A DNA stretch of 64,000 nt from Vreelandella neptunia (GCF_000712975.1 NZ_JHQL01000005.1:1-64000); one strand, 5' to 3'. Counted from the stretch's first letter, positions 19,275-30,710 are shown. Translations and numbers: made by a program. Notes: generated by a model not told the origin, from the letters alone.

Positions 19275-20066
19275 ATGAAAACCGTCACCCTGAGCACTCT
19301 GCAGGCGTTTAAGCGCGCCGGCGAAACGTTCAGTTGCCTGACCGCTTACGATGCTTCTTTTGCTCATGCCGCCAGCGCTGCAGGAATCGATGTTCTGCTA
19401 GTCGGCGATTCCTTGGGCATGGTCTTACAAGGGCACAGCAGTACGCTTCCCGTGACCATTGAGGATATCTGCTACCACACGCGCTGTGCAGCGCGTGGTA
19501 AAGGCCATAGCCTGCTAATGGTGGATTTGCCGTTTATGAGCAACGCTACCACGGAACGCATGTTAGAAGATTCTGCTGCATTAATGCGTGCAGGCGCTGA
19601 ACTGGTAAAAGTTGAAGGCGAAGCATGGATGGCCGACGGTATCCGTGAAATGACCCGCCGCGGTGTTCCAGTATGCGCCCACTTGGGGCTAACCCCACAA
19701 ACGGTCTACCAGTTAGGCGGTTATAAAGTGCAAGGCCGCGAAGCGGCCCATGCGGAACAGATCATCAACGATGCCAAAGTACTCGTTGAGGCAGGCGCTT
19801 CCGTGATTCTACTGGAGTGTGTGCCAGCCAGCCTCGGTAAAGCGGTAACAGACGCGCTGGACGTACCCGTTATCGGCATTGGTGCCGGCCCGGATACCGA
19901 TGGTCAGATTCTAGTGATGCACGACGTATTAGGCGTCACTCATGGCCGTACACCGCGCTTCGTCAAAAACTTTATGGTCGACGCCGACAGCATTCAAGAG
20001 GCGTTCAAACACTACCATGAAGCGGTTAAGACACGTGCTTTTCCAGCAGCTGAGCACTGTTTTTAA
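19275..20066 (+). CDS. panB: 3-methyl-2-oxobutanoate hydroxymethyltransferase
   Basis: First committed step of pantothenate synthesis, making ketopantoate from ketoisovalerate and methylene-THF. The TIM-barrel protein has 263 residues with the family segments LTAYDASFAHAAS, LLVGDSLGMVLQGH (metal-binding Asp), VKVEGE and GIGAGPDTDGQILV. GAGAGCACGCC precedes the ATG. It starts the panBCD cluster. Confidence 0.96.
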   Translation: MKTVTLSTLQAFKRAGETFSCLTAYDASFAHAASAAGIDVLLVGDSLGMVLQGHSSTLPVTIEDICYHTRCAARGKGHSLLMVDLPFMSNATTERMLEDSAALMRAGAELVKVEGEAWMADGIREMTRRGVPVCAHLGLTPQTVYQLGGYKVQGREAAHAEQIINDAKVLVEAGASVILLECVPASLGKAVTDALDVPVIGIGAGPDTDGQILVMHDVLGVTHGRTPRFVKNFMVDADSIQEAFKHYHEAVKTRAFPAAEHCF

Positions 20067-20095
20067 GTGCCACCCGGAACAACAGCGATCCCTTT

Positions 20096-20965
20096 ATGCG
20101 CACGTTAAGAGATATCAATGAATTACGCAGCACGCTCCGCGAGCATCGTCAGCAGGGGCGACGTATTGCTTTAGTGCCCACGATGGGCAATCTCCACCAA
20201 GGCCATCTGGCACTTGTGACCACGGCCCGCCAACACGCGGATATCGTTGTTTCAAGCCTGTTCGTGAACCCGATGCAATTTGGCCCAGGTGAAGACTTAG
20301 ATGCCTACCCACGTACGTTTGAAGCAGATCAGGCACAGTTAACAGAAACAGGCTGCGATATTCTTTTCGCTCCTACGGTCAGTGCGCTTTACCCTAATGG
20401 CTTAGCCGCTCAGACCCGTGTACATGTGCCTGAGGTAGGTGAAGGACTCTGCGGTGGCTCACGCCCAGGACACTTTGATGGCGTTTCTACCGTAGTCAGC
20501 ATGCTGTTTAACTTGGTGCAGCCAGATGTCGCCTGTTTCGGCGAAAAAGATTATCAGCAACTAGCGGTCATTCGAAAGTTAGTGAGTGACCTACACATGC
20601 CGATCGACATTATCGGTGTACCGATTGTGCGCGCCGATGACGGTCTAGCACTCTCCTCTCGTAATGGTTATTTAAGCGAGTATGAGCGTGTGAAGGCCCC
20701 CCTGCTATATCGCACCTTATGCGAGCTACGCGATGCATTAGAGCATGGAACCCCTGTCGAACAAGTACTACAACAGGGTAGAACAGCCCTGTATGATGCT
20801 GGCTTTACGCCTGATTACCTTGAGCTGCGTGATGCAACACTTGCTGCAGTCAGCAGTTCAACTCGCAGTGCCATGCTGCTAGCGGCAGCGAAACTCGGCT
20901 CTGCCCGACTTATTGACAATCTCAGCGTGCAGCTGCCAAGCGCTGCCACTGATGCTAGCCAGTAG
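20096..20965 (+). CDS. panC: Pantothenate synthetase
   Basis: ATP-dependent ligation of pantoate and beta-alanine. The product has 289 residues with the nucleotidyl-transferase motif VPTMGNLHQGHLALV (HxGH), substrate motif FVNPMQFGPGEDLDAYPR, FGEKDYQQL and a KMSKS-like LSSRNGYLS. It lies 29 bp after panB and 26 bp before panD, consistent with one transcript. Confidence 0.96.
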   Translation: MRTLRDINELRSTLREHRQQGRRIALVPTMGNLHQGHLALVTTARQHADIVVSSLFVNPMQFGPGEDLDAYPRTFEADQAQLTETGCDILFAPTVSALYPNGLAAQTRVHVPEVGEGLCGGSRPGHFDGVSTVVSMLFNLVQPDVACFGEKDYQQLAVIRKLVSDLHMPIDIIGVPIVRADDGLALSSRNGYLSEYERVKAPLLYRTLCELRDALEHGTPVEQVLQQGRTALYDAGFTPDYLELRDATLAAVSSSTRSAMLLAAAKLGSARLIDNLSVQLPSAATDASQ

Positions 20966-20991
20966 GCTAGTTACGTTATTTAGGAGTTTCT

Positions 20992-21372
20992 ATGCACACG
21001 ATTATGCTTAAAGCCAAGCTGCATATGGCTCGCGTTACCCACGCGGTACTCAATTACGAAGGTTCCTGTGCCATCGACGGCGACCTATTGGATATGGCCG
21101 GTATTCGCGAAAACGAGCAGATCCAAATCTATAATGTAGAAAACGGCGAACGCTTCACCACCTACGCGATTCGTGGCGAGGAAGGCTCTCGACTAATTTC
21201 TATTAATGGCGCAGCCGCACATTTAGCTGCGCCAGGACATCGAATCATTATTTGCAGTTACGCCCACTACTCCGAAGCAGAGCTTGAAAACCATCAGCCG
21301 GCGCTTGTTTATCTGCAAGAAGGCAACCACGTTAGCCACACCAGCAACGCGATTCCTGTTCAGTTAGCGTAA
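20992..21372 (+). CDS. panD: Aspartate 1-decarboxylase proenzyme
   Basis: Makes beta-alanine from aspartate; a pyruvoyl enzyme formed by self-cleavage. The 126-residue protein has the cleavage site Gly24-Ser25 in NYEGSCAID, so the pyruvoyl group would form on Ser25. Lys9 and Tyr22 of the active site are present. AGGAG precedes the ATG. It completes panBCD and is followed by a strong terminator. Confidence 0.96.
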   Translation: MHTIMLKAKLHMARVTHAVLNYEGSCAIDGDLLDMAGIRENEQIQIYNVENGERFTTYAIRGEEGSRLISINGAAAHLAAPGHRIIICSYAHYSEAELENHQPALVYLQEGNHVSHTSNAIPVQLA

Positions 21373-21388
21373 CTTAAACAGTTGAGTA

Positions 21389-21414
21389 AGCACCTATTTA
21401 TAAGCACCTATTTA
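21389..21414 (+). repeat. Short direct repeat after panD
   Basis: The unit AAGCACCTATTTA occurs twice in tandem (with one extra T) between the panD stop and its terminator. It looks like a local duplication. Confidence 0.45.
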
Positions 21415-21442
21415 ACGGGCCGTTGATCGGCCCGTTTTTTTT
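21414..21442 (+). terminator. Intrinsic terminator of panBCD
   Basis: AACGGGCCG (21414-21422) pairs with CGGCCCGTT (21428-21436), a 9-bp stem with a 5-nt loop, followed by a run of T. Confidence 0.92.
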
Positions 21443-21593
21443 GCCTAAAAAGCGTATTGCCGCAACGCACAACCTTCCCCTATGCTGATAGATAAGTTTG
21501 ACACAACATGCTAATAACAATGGGTAGGCAGCGCCTCATTGGCCTTTCTATCCTCACTCAGAACGTTGCGTTACTTACCCAAGGAGTCATCAT

Positions 21594-22772
21594 ATGCAAG
21601 ACGTGGTTATTGTCGCCGCTCGCCGCACCGCCGTAGGAAGCTTTGGTGGATCACTCGCCGGTATTCCAGCAAGCGATTTAGGTGCACTGGTTATTAAAGA
21701 CATTCTCGCCTCTACCGGTGTTGCCCCAGAGCAAATTGATGAAGTACTGCTAGGCCAAGTGCTAACCGCTGGCGTCGGCCAAAACCCGGCCCGCCAAGCA
21801 GCTATCAAAGCTGGCCTGCCTGATGCCGTTCCAGCCATGACGATCAACAAAGTATGTGGTTCAGGCCTCAAGGCCCTACACTTGGCTACCCAGGCAATCC
21901 GTTGCGGTGACGCCAGCGTTATTCTCGCAGGTGGACAGGAAAACATGTCTGCGTCCCCCCACATCCTGCCCAACTCGCGTAACGGCCAACGTATGGGCGA
22001 CTGGAAAGCGATTGATTCCATGGTTCACGATGGCCTGTGGGATGCGTTCAACAACTATCACATGGGGATTACCGCGGAAAACCTAGCGGAAAAATACAGC
22101 ATCACTCGCGAAGCGATGGACGAGTTCGCAGCGGCCTCTCAGCAAAAAGCCGCTCAAGCTATTCGCGACGGTAAATTCAAAGGCCAGATCGTTCCTGTGG
22201 AAATTCCGCAGCGCAAAGGCGATCCAGTGGTGTTTGATACTGACGAAAACCCACGGGAAGTAACCGCAGAAAAACTCGGCGGTATGCGCCCCGCGTTCAA
22301 GAAAGACGGTACCGTTACCGCCGGTAACGCCTCATCTTTAAACGATGGCGCCGCTGTCGTTATGCTCTGCTCAGCAGAAAAGGCCAAAGAACTTGGCTTA
22401 GAGCCACTGGCGCGTATTGCTGCTTACTCTAACGCTGGAGTTGATCCCGCGATCATGGGCATTGGCCCGGCACCGGCCACTCGCCGCTGCCTCGAAAAAG
22501 CGGGCTGGAGCTTAGATGACCTAGACCTAGTAGAAGCTAACGAAGCTTTTGCCGCCCAGGCACTTTCCGTTAATAAAGAGCTAGGCTGGGATGTCAGCAA
22601 GGTGAATGTTAACGGCGGTGCGATTGCCCTCGGTCACCCGATTGGGGCCTCTGGCTGCCGCATCTTGGTCAGCCTGCTGCATGAAATGATTGCGCGTGAT
22701 GCCAAAAAAGGTCTTGCCACCCTGTGTATTGGCGGTGGCCAAGGTGTTGCACTAGCGATTGAACGTCCCTAA
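21594..22772 (+). CDS. Acetyl-CoA C-acetyltransferase (thiolase)
   Basis: Thiolase of 392 residues. The nucleophilic Cys is in [11 protein letters not shown] (about residue 89), and the second active-site pair is in [14 protein letters not shown] (His) and CIGGGQG (Cys near the C-terminus). The length and motifs fit biosynthetic thiolases (AtoB/PhaA) that condense two acetyl-CoA. In halophilic Halomonas-type bacteria this reaction can feed polyhydroxybutyrate, but no phaB or phaC lies nearby, so the pathway is open. AAGGAG precedes the ATG. It is transcribed alone and followed by a terminator. Confidence 0.92.
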   Translation: MQDVVIVAARRTAVGSFGGSLAGIPASDLGALVIKDILASTGVAPEQIDEVLLGQVLTAGVGQNPARQAAIKAGLPDAVPAMTINKVCGSGLKALHLATQAIRCGDASVILAGGQENMSASPHILPNSRNGQRMGDWKAIDSMVHDGLWDAFNNYHMGITAENLAEKYSITREAMDEFAAASQQKAAQAIRDGKFKGQIVPVEIPQRKGDPVVFDTDENPREVTAEKLGGMRPAFKKDGTVTAGNASSLNDGAAVVMLCSAEKAKELGLEPLARIAAYSNAGVDPAIMGIGPAPATRRCLEKAGWSLDDLDLVEANEAFAAQALSVNKELGWDVSKVNVNGGAIALGHPIGASGCRILVSLLHEMIARDAKKGLATLCIGGGQGVALAIERP

Positions 22773-22799
22773 GCCCCACGTTTAGTGCGCTTAAACGTC

Positions 22800-22829
22800 A
22801 TGCCCCCGCTACTTAGCGGGGGCATTTTT
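22800..22829 (+). terminator. Intrinsic terminator of the thiolase gene
   Basis: ATGCCCCCGCT and AGCGGGGGCAT form a perfect 11-bp stem around ACTT, followed by TTTTA. A smaller inverted repeat (ACGTTTA ... TAAACGT, about 22778-22798) sits just upstream. Confidence 0.9.
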
Positions 22830-22861
22830 AATAGCTTATTTTTTACGGCTTTTTTTAAGGG

Positions 22862-24031
22862 CTAGCGACGTTTCTCTCCTACAATGCTCGAAGGCGTTCG
22901 CCATACCAGTATAGCCCCAAGCAAAAACAGTACCGATGCCGCCCACATAGCAATTGGCAAGCTGGTGCCATCGACGATACGCCCACCAAACATTGCCCCT
23001 AAACCAATCGACATATTAAAGGTAAATGCCATCAGCGCGGTAGCAGCCTCGGTATTAGGTGCCGTACGTATAATCCAGGTTTGAATACTGACTGACACGC
23101 TGCCAAAAACAGCCCCCCATATCATTAGCAGCAGTACGCCGCTGGTAGGTTGAACACCCAGTAGCGGGAAAATAGCCACAACTAACAATAAAAGGCTAGG
23201 AATGGCCAATACCGCCCGATAAGGGTGACGCCCAGCAAAGATACCTGCCGCGACATTACCCAGGATGCCGGCCGCCCCGTATAGCAACAGTAAACTGCCA
23301 ACATGACGCTGAGCTACGCCGCTAATCTCCTGAAGAATGGGGCTGATAAAGGTATAAGCAGCAAAGTGCCCCACCACCACAAACCCCGTGGTTAACACCG
23401 CGACTCGCACACCTCGGTTGCTAAACTGCTGCGCTAACATACGCAATCGTACTGGCTCTCTTGGCGGCAGTGGTGGTAGCCAACACCATAGTGCAATGGC
23501 GGTTAACAGGCTTAGCCCACCCAACGCCCCAAAGGCTACTCGCCAGTTGCTCAGGTCCCCTAGCAATGTGCCTAACGGCACCCCCAATACTGACGCGGCG
23601 GCTACACCACCGAAAATAATCGTCATGGCCTTGGCAACCTGATCGCTGGGCACTAGCCTTGGGGCAATGCTTCCCGCTATGGCCCAAAAACCACCGATAC
23701 TAATACCCACCAACACACGAGCTGCCAGTAGTAACCCAAAATTGCTGGCCACAGCTGAAAGTGCGCTGCCAATCACCATCACAATCATCATCAAGGTGAG
23801 CATGATGCGTCTATCTAACCGGCCCACCGCTACCGGCAACAGCGGTGCTGAGAAAGCAGCCACCACACCAGGAACGGTCACCATCAGGCCCGCCATACCT
23901 GGCGTGACGCCCATCGAGGAAGCTACCTGTGACAATAGCCCGATAGGCAATTGCTCAGCCGTCACCAATAAAAAAATGCCGATCATTACGGCCACCACCG
24001 CCCACCAGCGCGGCGCTTGCTCCTGCTCCAT
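22862..24031 (-). CDS. MFS efflux transporter (NepI/AraJ-like)
   Basis: Major facilitator with 12 predicted membrane helices in 389 residues. The cytoplasmic loop 2-3 motif reads GRLDRR, and helix 4/5 has RVLVGISIGGFWAIAGSIAPRLV, typical of the drug:H+ antiporter-1 group that includes NepI and AraJ exporters. The substrate cannot be inferred. The start at 24031 has GAAGAGAG upstream; the longer frame to 24082 runs into the pnp terminator. It is transcribed in the same direction as pnp but separated by a hairpin. Confidence 0.82.
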   Translation of the reverse strand: MEQEQAPRWWAVVAVMIGIFLLVTAEQLPIGLLSQVASSMGVTPGMAGLMVTVPGVVAAFSAPLLPVAVGRLDRRIMLTLMMIVMVIGSALSAVASNFGLLLAARVLVGISIGGFWAIAGSIAPRLVPSDQVAKAMTIIFGGVAAASVLGVPLGTLLGDLSNWRVAFGALGGLSLLTAIALWCWLPPLPPREPVRLRMLAQQFSNRGVRVAVLTTGFVVVGHFAAYTFISPILQEISGVAQRHVGSLLLLYGAAGILGNVAAGIFAGRHPYRAVLAIPSLLLLVVAIFPLLGVQPTSGVLLLMIWGAVFGSVSVSIQTWIIRTAPNTEAATALMAFTFNMSIGLGAMFGGRIVDGTSLPIAMWAASVLFLLGAILVWRTPSSIVGEKRR

Positions 24032-24061
24032 GGCTCTCTTCTCTTTTCCTATACTGCCTAT

Positions 24062-24106
24062 AAAACGACACCGCCCCCGCAACTGGAAGCTGCGGGGGCG
24101 GTCGTT
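24062..24106 (-). terminator. Intrinsic terminator of pnp
   Basis: On the minus strand, AACGACCGCCCCCGCA pairs with TGCGGGGGCGGTGTCGTT (one 2-nt bulge), followed by TTTTA. It lies 15 bp past the pnp stop. Confidence 0.85.
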
Positions 24107-24120
24107 ACGTCTATATCGCT

Positions 24121-26268
24121 TTAGTTAGCGACGTCCGCCTCGGCAGCGGCGAACGCTGCTTTCTCTTCCTCAGTGATCTCTTTAATTGAGAGCTTCACTC
24201 GGTTGCGGTTGTCGATATCCAACACTTTCACAATCACATCATCGCCTTCATTTAAGAAATCGCGCACGTTGTTAACGCGCTCAGCAACAATTTGCGAGAT
24301 GTGAACCAGGCCGTCAGTGCCCGGCATGATGTTGACGAAAGCGCCAAAGTCCGCAATACGAACTACTTTGCCATTGTAAAGCTTGCCAATTTCCGCTTCT
24401 GCGGTAATTGCCAGCACAGTATCAATGGCTTTTTTGGCTGCCGCTTTGTCTTCTGCGTAGATGCGTACAGTGCCGTCATCATCCAGATCAATAGAGGCAC
24501 CGGTATCTTCGCAAATTTTGCGGATTGTTGCGCCGCCTTTACCGATCACGTCACGAATCTTGTCCGGAGCGATTTTGATCGTCGCCATGGACGGCGCGTT
24601 TTCTGACACATCGGTACGGCTTTGGCTAATAACGTCATTCATCTGAGCAAGGATACTAATGCGGGCGTCATAGGCCTGCTGTAGCGCCTTTTCCATGATC
24701 TCTTCATTGATGCCTTCAATCTTAATGTCCATCTGCAGAGCAGTAACGCCCTCTTCAGAACCAGCAACTTTGAAGTCCATATCGCCCAGGTGATCTTCGT
24801 CACCCAAGATGTCGGTCAATACCGCATAGCCGTCTTCATCTTTCACTAAGCCCATGGCAATACCTGCCACCGGTGCTTTTAACGGCACACCAGCATCCAT
24901 CAGCGCGAGTGAGGAACCGCACACTGACGCCATGGAGCTAGAACCGTTAGATTCAGTGATTTCCGATACCACACGGATGGTATAGGGGAAGACGTCTTCT
25001 GATGGCAGCATCGCCTGAACGCCGCGGCGTGCTAAGCGACCATGGCCAATTTCACGACGCTTTGGCCCGCCAAAGAAGCCAGCTTCACCAACGCAGTAGG
25101 GAGGGAAGTTGTAGTGCAGCATAAAGCGGTCTTTACGCTCGCCTTCCAGAGACTCGATTAGCTGTGAGTCACGCAGGGTGCCCAAGGTAGCAATCGCGAT
25201 TGCCTGGGTCTCGCCACGGGTAAATACTGCTGAACCATGGGTCTTAGGTAGTACGCCGACTTCGATTGCCAGCGGGCGTACTGTGGTGTTGTCGCGGCCA
25301 TCAATACGTGGCTCGCCTTTTACGACGCGAGAACGCACAACGCGCTTCTCAAGGGCAGAAAACGCACCTTTCACGTCATCTTTACTGAACTTGCCTTCTG
25401 TCTCTTCTTCACCTTCAGCAGCTACTAGCTGCGCGACAGCGTCATCTTTCAGCGCTGACAGCGCATCTTGACGCGCCATTTTGTCAGTAATGCGATAAGC
25501 ATCACCCACTTTGGCTTCAAAAGCGTCGGCAATGGCCGTTTTCAGCGCGACATTTTCTGCAGCTGGCTGCCAGTCCCAGCGCGGCTTGCCCGCTTCCGCG
25601 ACCAGCTCTTTAATCGCGCTAACGGCAACCTGCATTTCCTGGTGACCAAACAGCACGGCACCGAGCATTTCGTCTTCAAGCAGTTCTTGGGCTTCCGATT
25701 CCACCATCAATACGGCGTTTTCGGTACCGGCAACCACCATATCCAGCTCAGAGGTGGTCAGCTCTTCAACGGTGGGGTTGAGGAAGTAACCCTGCTCTTC
25801 ATTAAAGCCAACGCGCGCTGCGCCAATTGGGCCGTTAAACGGCACACCTGCAATCCCCAACGCTGCCGAGGTGCCCAGTAGTGCCGCAATATCTGGGTCA
25901 TGATTACGATCCGTCGATAGCACAGTACAGATTATCTGTACTTCATTCATAAACCCTTTAGGAAACAGCGGACGAATCGGGCGATCAATCAGACGCGAGG
26001 TAAGGGTCTCTTTCTCAGTAGGACGCCCTTCACGCTTAAAGAAGCCGCCGGGAATTTTACCCACTGCATAGGTTTTCTCTTGGTAGTGTACCGAGAGCGG
26101 GAAGAAGGGCTGATTAGGATTCGCTTCTTTCTTGGCCACAACCGTACACAGTACGACAGTTTCATCCATGGTCACCATAACGGCGCCAGTGGCTTGGCGA
26201 GCGATACGCCCAGTTTCTAGGGTGACGGTGCTACGACCGTATTGAAACGTTTTTTTTACCGGATTCAC
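24121..26268 (-). CDS. pnp: Polynucleotide phosphorylase
   Basis: Phosphorolytic 3'-5' exoribonuclease and degradosome component. The product has 715 residues: two RNase PH domains (about 10-230 and 310-545) separated by a helical linker, a KH domain ([17 protein letters not shown]) and an S1 domain near the C-terminus ([18 protein letters not shown]). I place the start at GTG 26268 because AAAGGAAG sits at the right distance upstream and gives [11 protein letters not shown], close to E. coli. The ATG at 26286 would add six residues but lies upstream of that ribosome site. It follows rpsO, the classic pair. Confidence 0.94.
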   Translation of the reverse strand: MNPVKKTFQYGRSTVTLETGRIARQATGAVMVTMDETVVLCTVVAKKEANPNQPFFPLSVHYQEKTYAVGKIPGGFFKREGRPTEKETLTSRLIDRPIRPLFPKGFMNEVQIICTVLSTDRNHDPDIAALLGTSAALGIAGVPFNGPIGAARVGFNEEQGYFLNPTVEELTTSELDMVVAGTENAVLMVESEAQELLEDEMLGAVLFGHQEMQVAVSAIKELVAEAGKPRWDWQPAAENVALKTAIADAFEAKVGDAYRITDKMARQDALSALKDDAVAQLVAAEGEEETEGKFSKDDVKGAFSALEKRVVRSRVVKGEPRIDGRDNTTVRPLAIEVGVLPKTHGSAVFTRGETQAIAIATLGTLRDSQLIESLEGERKDRFMLHYNFPPYCVGEAGFFGGPKRREIGHGRLARRGVQAMLPSEDVFPYTIRVVSEITESNGSSSMASVCGSSLALMDAGVPLKAPVAGIAMGLVKDEDGYAVLTDILGDEDHLGDMDFKVAGSEEGVTALQMDIKIEGINEEIMEKALQQAYDARISILAQMNDVISQSRTDVSENAPSMATIKIAPDKIRDVIGKGGATIRKICEDTGASIDLDDDGTVRIYAEDKAAAKKAIDTVLAITAEAEIGKLYNGKVVRIADFGAFVNIMPGTDGLVHISQIVAERVNNVRDFLNEGDDVIVKVLDIDNRNRVKLSIKEITEEEKAAFAAAEADVAN

Positions 26269-26371
26269 GGCGACTTCCTTTAACATTAATATCTACTTGT
26301 CTTTTCGCTTGGGTCGTTTTGACTCGTCACCATTCTAGGCGCTGTAGCGCCATACGGCTACCAGAAACAAA

Positions 26372-26404
26372 AAAACGGGCAGCCCACAAGGGGCTGCCCG
26401 TTTT
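26372..26404 (-). terminator. Intrinsic terminator between rpsO and pnp
   Basis: A 14-bp perfect stem (AAAACGGGCAGCCC with GGGCTGCCCGTTTT) followed on the minus strand by TTTTTTTG. Some readthrough into pnp is expected, as in E. coli. Confidence 0.92.
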
Positions 26405-26422
26405 GATCGCTGTCGTTAATGA

Positions 26423-26692
26423 TTAACGACGTAGACCTAAACGCTGAATCAGAGACTGATAGCGTTCAAAATCTTTACGCTTTAGGTAATCCAACAGCTT
26501 ACGACGCTGGTTTACCATGCGGATCAGACCACGACGAGAGTGGTGATCCTGTTTGTTGGTTTTGAAGTGGTCCTGCAGGCCATTAATGTTGGCGCTCAGC
26601 AGTGCAACCTGAACTTCAGGGGAACCGGTATCGTTATCGCCGCGGCCGTATTCGTTGACGATCTCGGCCTTCTTCTCAGCGGTTAATGCCAT
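26423..26692 (-). CDS. rpsO: 30S ribosomal protein S15
   Basis: Primary 16S rRNA-binding protein of the small-subunit platform, 89 residues, the standard length. The family signature [24 protein letters not shown] (in part; residues about 45-68) is intact. AGAGACAG lies before the ATG. It sits between truB and pnp as in E. coli. Confidence 0.97.
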   Translation of the reverse strand: MALTAEKKAEIVNEYGRGDNDTGSPEVQVALLSANINGLQDHFKTNKQDHHSRRGLIRMVNQRRKLLDYLKRKDFERYQSLIQRLGLRR

Positions 26693-26812
26693 CTGTCTCT
26701 CCAGTAAGCAATATGCCTAAAAAATGAATGGTTGAGACCACGCATATTTGCAGTCTCAGGCGACTATCTTCACGTACAATTTTCGCGCAAATTGCTACAT
26801 CCTTGCAACGCT

Positions 26813-27733
26813 TTACGAGATAGCGACGGTACTTAACAGCCGCTTGGGAGCTACTTCCTGAGCCCCTTTTACAACGCCAAGGCCGATAAACGTCTCAGCG
26901 TAATAAAGTCTTGCTAGCGCATCAGGCTCGAGCGCATCAATCGCTAAACTAGCCGACTGACCGTGTGCAAGACGCCCAAAAGCCGTTTCATCTACCGTCA
27001 GCGACGGCAAATGATCAACCAGCACATCCGCAGGCATTAGTTCAGCCTCGCGGGTGGCCTGGTCTGCCAAGGCCTCAAGGCCTTCCAGCGTCCACATCGC
27101 ATCGCCGGTAAAAGGCCCTGTTTTGAGCCTTCTCAACTGACTAATGTGGGCACCACAGCCCAAGGCATAGCCAATATCTTCAGCCAAGGTGCGAATATAA
27201 GTGCCTTTGCTACAGCTAACTTCCAGTTCAAAGGCAGTGCCCTCGAAAGCAAGCAGCCGCGCATCATACACGCTTACTCGCCGCGCTGCACGCTCAACGT
27301 GCTTACCCTCACGGGCAAGCTCATAAAGCTTTTTGCCTTGATGCTTCAATGCCGAATACATCGGCGGCACTTGGTCAATCTCGCCGTGAAAGCGAGCTAA
27401 GACTGACTCGACATCCTCAGCCGTTAAGCTGGGAATCTCTCGCTGCTCAATGACCGTGCCTTCGGCATCGCCGGTGTCGGTGATCACCCCCAGTTCTACG
27501 CGGGTGCGGTACATCTTGTCGGCTTCTAGCAGGTGCGCGGAAAACTTAGTGGCTTCCCCAAGACAAATAGGCAATAAACCTGTTGCCATGGGGTCCAGCG
27601 TGCCAGTATGGCCGGCTTTTTGCGCCTCAAACAGACGACGCACACGCTGCAGCGCATGATTACTAGAAATGCCCTTAGGCTTATCCAGCAGCAGTACGCC
27701 GTTAACCGGCAATCCACGACGGCGACGTGCCAT
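26813..27733 (-). CDS. truB: tRNA pseudouridine(55) synthase
   Basis: Makes pseudouridine 55 in the T-loop of tRNAs. The product has 306 residues with the catalytic Asp47 in GHTGTLDPMATGLLP and the substrate loop YSALKHQGKKLYELAREG. A C-terminal PUA-like region is present (about 245-306). The ATG overlaps the rbfA stop by one base, so the two are coupled. Confidence 0.95.
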   Translation of the reverse strand: MARRRRGLPVNGVLLLDKPKGISSNHALQRVRRLFEAQKAGHTGTLDPMATGLLPICLGEATKFSAHLLEADKMYRTRVELGVITDTGDAEGTVIEQREIPSLTAEDVESVLARFHGEIDQVPPMYSALKHQGKKLYELAREGKHVERAARRVSVYDARLLAFEGTAFELEVSCSKGTYIRTLAEDIGYALGCGAHISQLRRLKTGPFTGDAMWTLEGLEALADQATREAELMPADVLVDHLPSLTVDETAFGRLAHGQSASLAIDALEPDALARLYYAETFIGLGVVKGAQEVAPKRLLSTVAIS

Positions 27734-28149
27734 TAGCGCGTCTCCTCACCACTGACGTTATCGCTACCGTCCTCATCATCATGCTGGCGAGCACGGTCAG
27801 TTGACACCGCTTCGTCAATCAATGAGGAGAGGTGCTGGCCACGCACCACGCTTTCATCGTAATGAAAGCGCAGTTCAGGTACATGACGCAGCTTGATACG
27901 TTTAGCAATTTGGCTTCTCAGAAAACCCGCAGCGCGTTTCAGCACTTGTAGGTTTTCCTTAATACGCGCGGGATCTTGCTCACCCAATAGGGTGACATAG
28001 ATATCGGCATAGCCAAGATCACGACTAACGGTGGCACCGCTTACCGTAATCATCCCTAAACGCGGATCTTTTACTTCGCGTTGGATCAGTACCGCCAGCT
28101 CCTTTTGGAGCTGGTCGGCGACTCGGTCGGTACGCTTAAATTCGCGCAT
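27733..28149 (-). CDS. rbfA: Ribosome-binding factor A
   Basis: KH-fold maturation factor for the 30S subunit, 138 residues. It begins MREFKRTDRVADQLQKELA and contains GMITVSGATVSRDL and LRHVPELRFHYDES, the family core. The C-terminus is acidic and low-complexity. GAGGAGC precedes the ATG. It lies 17 bp after infB. Confidence 0.95.
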   Translation of the reverse strand: MREFKRTDRVADQLQKELAVLIQREVKDPRLGMITVSGATVSRDLGYADIYVTLLGEQDPARIKENLQVLKRAAGFLRSQIAKRIKLRHVPELRFHYDESVVRGQHLSSLIDEAVSTDRARQHDDEDGSDNVSGEETR

Positions 28150-28166
28150 GATTGCTCCTCGCGGCC

Positions 28167-30710
28167 TTACAGGCTACGCTCGACCTTCACTTGGTCAAAG
28201 ACTTCGATCTTGTCGTTGACCTGAACATCGTTGTAGTTCTTCACGCCGATGCCACACTCCATACCGTTACGCACTTCTTGAACGTCGTCTTTGAAGCGGC
28301 GCAGCGATTCGAGTTCACCTTCGTAAATGACGACGTTGTCACGCAGTACACGGATACGCTTGCTGCGCGATACGGTGCCTTCGACAACCATACAGCCAGC
28401 CACTGCACCAATTTTCGGCGCACGGAACACGTCGCGCACTTCAGCCACACCGACGATCTCTTCTTTCCACTCGGGAGCAAGCATACCGCTCATTGCCTGC
28501 TTAACTTCATCGATTAGCTGGTAGATAACGCTGTAGTAGCGTAGATCCAGACCTTCACGTTCGATGATTTCACGAGCAGCAGCGTCAGCACGGACGTTAA
28601 AGCCGACCACAATCGCTTCAGAAGCAAGCGCAAGGTTGGCATCGGTACCGGTGATACCACCAACACCCGACGACACAACAGCAACTTCAACTTCACCCGT
28701 GGAGAGTTCTTCCAAGGCGCCTTTGATCGCTTCCAACGAACCTTGAACGTCAGCTTTCAGAACGATGTTGACCTTGGCCACTTCGTCTTGGCCCATCTGG
28801 CTGAACATGTTCTCCAGCTTGGCTTTCTGCTGACGCGCCAGGCGCACTTCACGGTATTTGCCTTGGCGGAAGTTAGCCACTTCACGGGCTTTCTTCTCGT
28901 CGGCAACGACCATGAAGTCATCACCCGCATCCGGAGTACCATCCAGACCCTGAATTTCGACCGGCATCGCAGGGCCTGCAGTATCAACTTGCTTGCCCAG
29001 CTCGTTGGTCAGCGCACGAACGCGACCATAGTGCAGACCCGCAAGAACGATATCGCCTTTCTTCAGCGTACCGTTTTGCACCAGCACCGTGGCAACCGGG
29101 CCGCGGCCTTTATCAAGACGCGATTCAACAACAACGCCTTTACCAGGAGCTGACGGCACAGCGGTGAGTTCAAGTACTTCAGAAACGAGCTGAATGGCTT
29201 CCAGCAGTTCTTCAATACCGTCGCCAGTTTTGGCGGACACATGTACGAACTGAGTGTCGCCGCCCCACTCTTCTGAAATCACGCCATGCTGGGAGAGTTC
29301 ATTACGAATACGGTCGAAATCAGCACCCGGCTTATCGATCTTATTCACCGCCACAACCATCGGTACTTCGGCAGCTTTGGAGTGCTCGATCGCCTCGATT
29401 GTCTGTGGCATCACGCCGTCGTCAGCAGCAACAACCAGAATAACCACGTCCGTTGCCTTGGCACCACGAGCACGCATCGCGGTAAACGCTGCGTGGCCAG
29501 GGGTATCCAGGAAGGTAACGCCGCCGTGGTTGTCTTCCACGTGGTAAGCACCGATATGCTGGGTAATACCACCCGCTTCGCCAGTGGCGACTTTAGCGCG
29601 ACGGATATAATCCAACAGCGAAGTTTTACCATGGTCAACGTGACCCATGACGGTAACCACAGGAGAACGAGTGATCTCTTCGCCTTCATAGGAGATGCCT
29701 TCGAGCATTTCCGTTTCCAGCGCGTCGTCCTTCACTAGCTTGACCTTGTGGCCCATCTCTTCCGCTACGATGGCCGCTGTATCCTGGTCAATCGTTTGGT
29801 TGATGGTCACTGCCGCGCCCATGTTGAACATGGCTTTGATGACTTCATTGGCCTTGATCGACATTTTGTCGGCTAGATCAGCAACGCTGATCGACTCAGG
29901 GATCGAAACTTCACGCACGATCGGCTGGGTTGGCTTTTGAAACGCATGCTTGCCGTTACCGCTTTGGTTAGCACCACCACGGCGGCCGCCACGGCGCTCG
30001 GCGCGTTTTACTTTCTTACCGCCGCCACCGCGCTTACGCTCTTCGCGATCACCACGATCATCCTCGTCATCACGACCTTTCTTCTTCGCTGCTGCCTTTT
30101 TAGGCGGCGCAGTACGGCGATCAGTACGGCCTTCTTTCGGCGGTGCGGGCGGAAGATCATCAGGCGTCGGCGTGTCGTCGATTTGCAGCTCAGGCACAGG
30201 GATACTGGGCACTTCAGCCGCTTTCGCCTTGGCTTTTTCTTCCTCGGCTTTGCGTGCAGCGTCTTCTGCCGCTTTCGCTTTCGCCGCGACTACTTTCTCT
30301 TCTGCTTCGCGAACATCACGTGCTTTTCGCTCGGCTTCCGCTTCTGCCATATCACCCACTAACTGGCGCGGGCCAGAGTGCTTAGGCTCAGCAGCTTTCG
30401 GCTTATCTTCTTCGGCGCTTTTAACGTACGTTTTTTTCTTACGTACTTGCACTTCAATCGTTTTTCCGCGCTCACCGGTTTTAATCCGGCTACGGGTTTT
30501 ACGCGTCAGCGTAATGCGGTTTTTACTAGGATCGCTGTCGCCGCCGCCATGGCTTTTTTTCAAAAAGCTTAGCAGCGTTTGCTTATCGTCTTCAGATACC
30601 GCGTCGCTTTCTGACGCATGCTTTAAACCTGCTTCTTTCATCTGTTCCAATAGGCGGGGCACATCACGGCCCACCTTCACTGCAAAATCTTTAACTGTCA
30701 TATCTGACAT
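28167..30710 (-). CDS. infB: Translation initiation factor IF-2
   Basis: GTPase that places initiator tRNA on the 30S subunit. The product has 847 residues: an N-terminal IF2N segment (about 1-55), a long charged Ala/Lys/Glu-rich linker (about 60-260), G domain with G1 [10 protein letters not shown]3 DTPGHAAF and G4 NKID (about 345-515), then domains II, III and the fMet-tRNA-binding C2. GAGGAGGG precedes the ATG. Internal starts (IF2-beta type) are possible but not seen clearly. It follows nusA by 26 bp. Confidence 0.96.
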   Translation of the reverse strand: MSDMTVKDFAVKVGRDVPRLLEQMKEAGLKHASESDAVSEDDKQTLLSFLKKSHGGGDSDPSKNRITLTRKTRSRIKTGERGKTIEVQVRKKKTYVKSAEEDKPKAAEPKHSGPRQLVGDMAEAEAERKARDVREAEEKVVAAKAKAAEDAARKAEEEKAKAKAAEVPSIPVPELQIDDTPTPDDLPPAPPKEGRTDRRTAPPKKAAAKKKGRDDEDDRGDREERKRGGGGKKVKRAERRGGRRGGANQSGNGKHAFQKPTQPIVREVSIPESISVADLADKMSIKANEVIKAMFNMGAAVTINQTIDQDTAAIVAEEMGHKVKLVKDDALETEMLEGISYEGEEITRSPVVTVMGHVDHGKTSLLDYIRRAKVATGEAGGITQHIGAYHVEDNHGGVTFLDTPGHAAFTAMRARGAKATDVVILVVAADDGVMPQTIEAIEHSKAAEVPMVVAVNKIDKPGADFDRIRNELSQHGVISEEWGGDTQFVHVSAKTGDGIEELLEAIQLVSEVLELTAVPSAPGKGVVVESRLDKGRGPVATVLVQNGTLKKGDIVLAGLHYGRVRALTNELGKQVDTAGPAMPVEIQGLDGTPDAGDDFMVVADEKKAREVANFRQGKYREVRLARQQKAKLENMFSQMGQDEVAKVNIVLKADVQGSLEAIKGALEELSTGEVEVAVVSSGVGGITGTDANLALASEAIVVGFNVRADAAAREIIEREGLDLRYYSVIYQLIDEVKQAMSGMLAPEWKEEIVGVAEVRDVFRAPKIGAVAGCMVVEGTVSRSKRIRVLRDNVVIYEGELESLRRFKDDVQEVRNGMECGIGVKNYNDVQVNDKIEVFDQVKVERSL

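Noticed and set aside
21389..21414. Repeat pair after panD as a CRISPR seed
   Set aside because: Only two adjacent 13-mers with no spacers.
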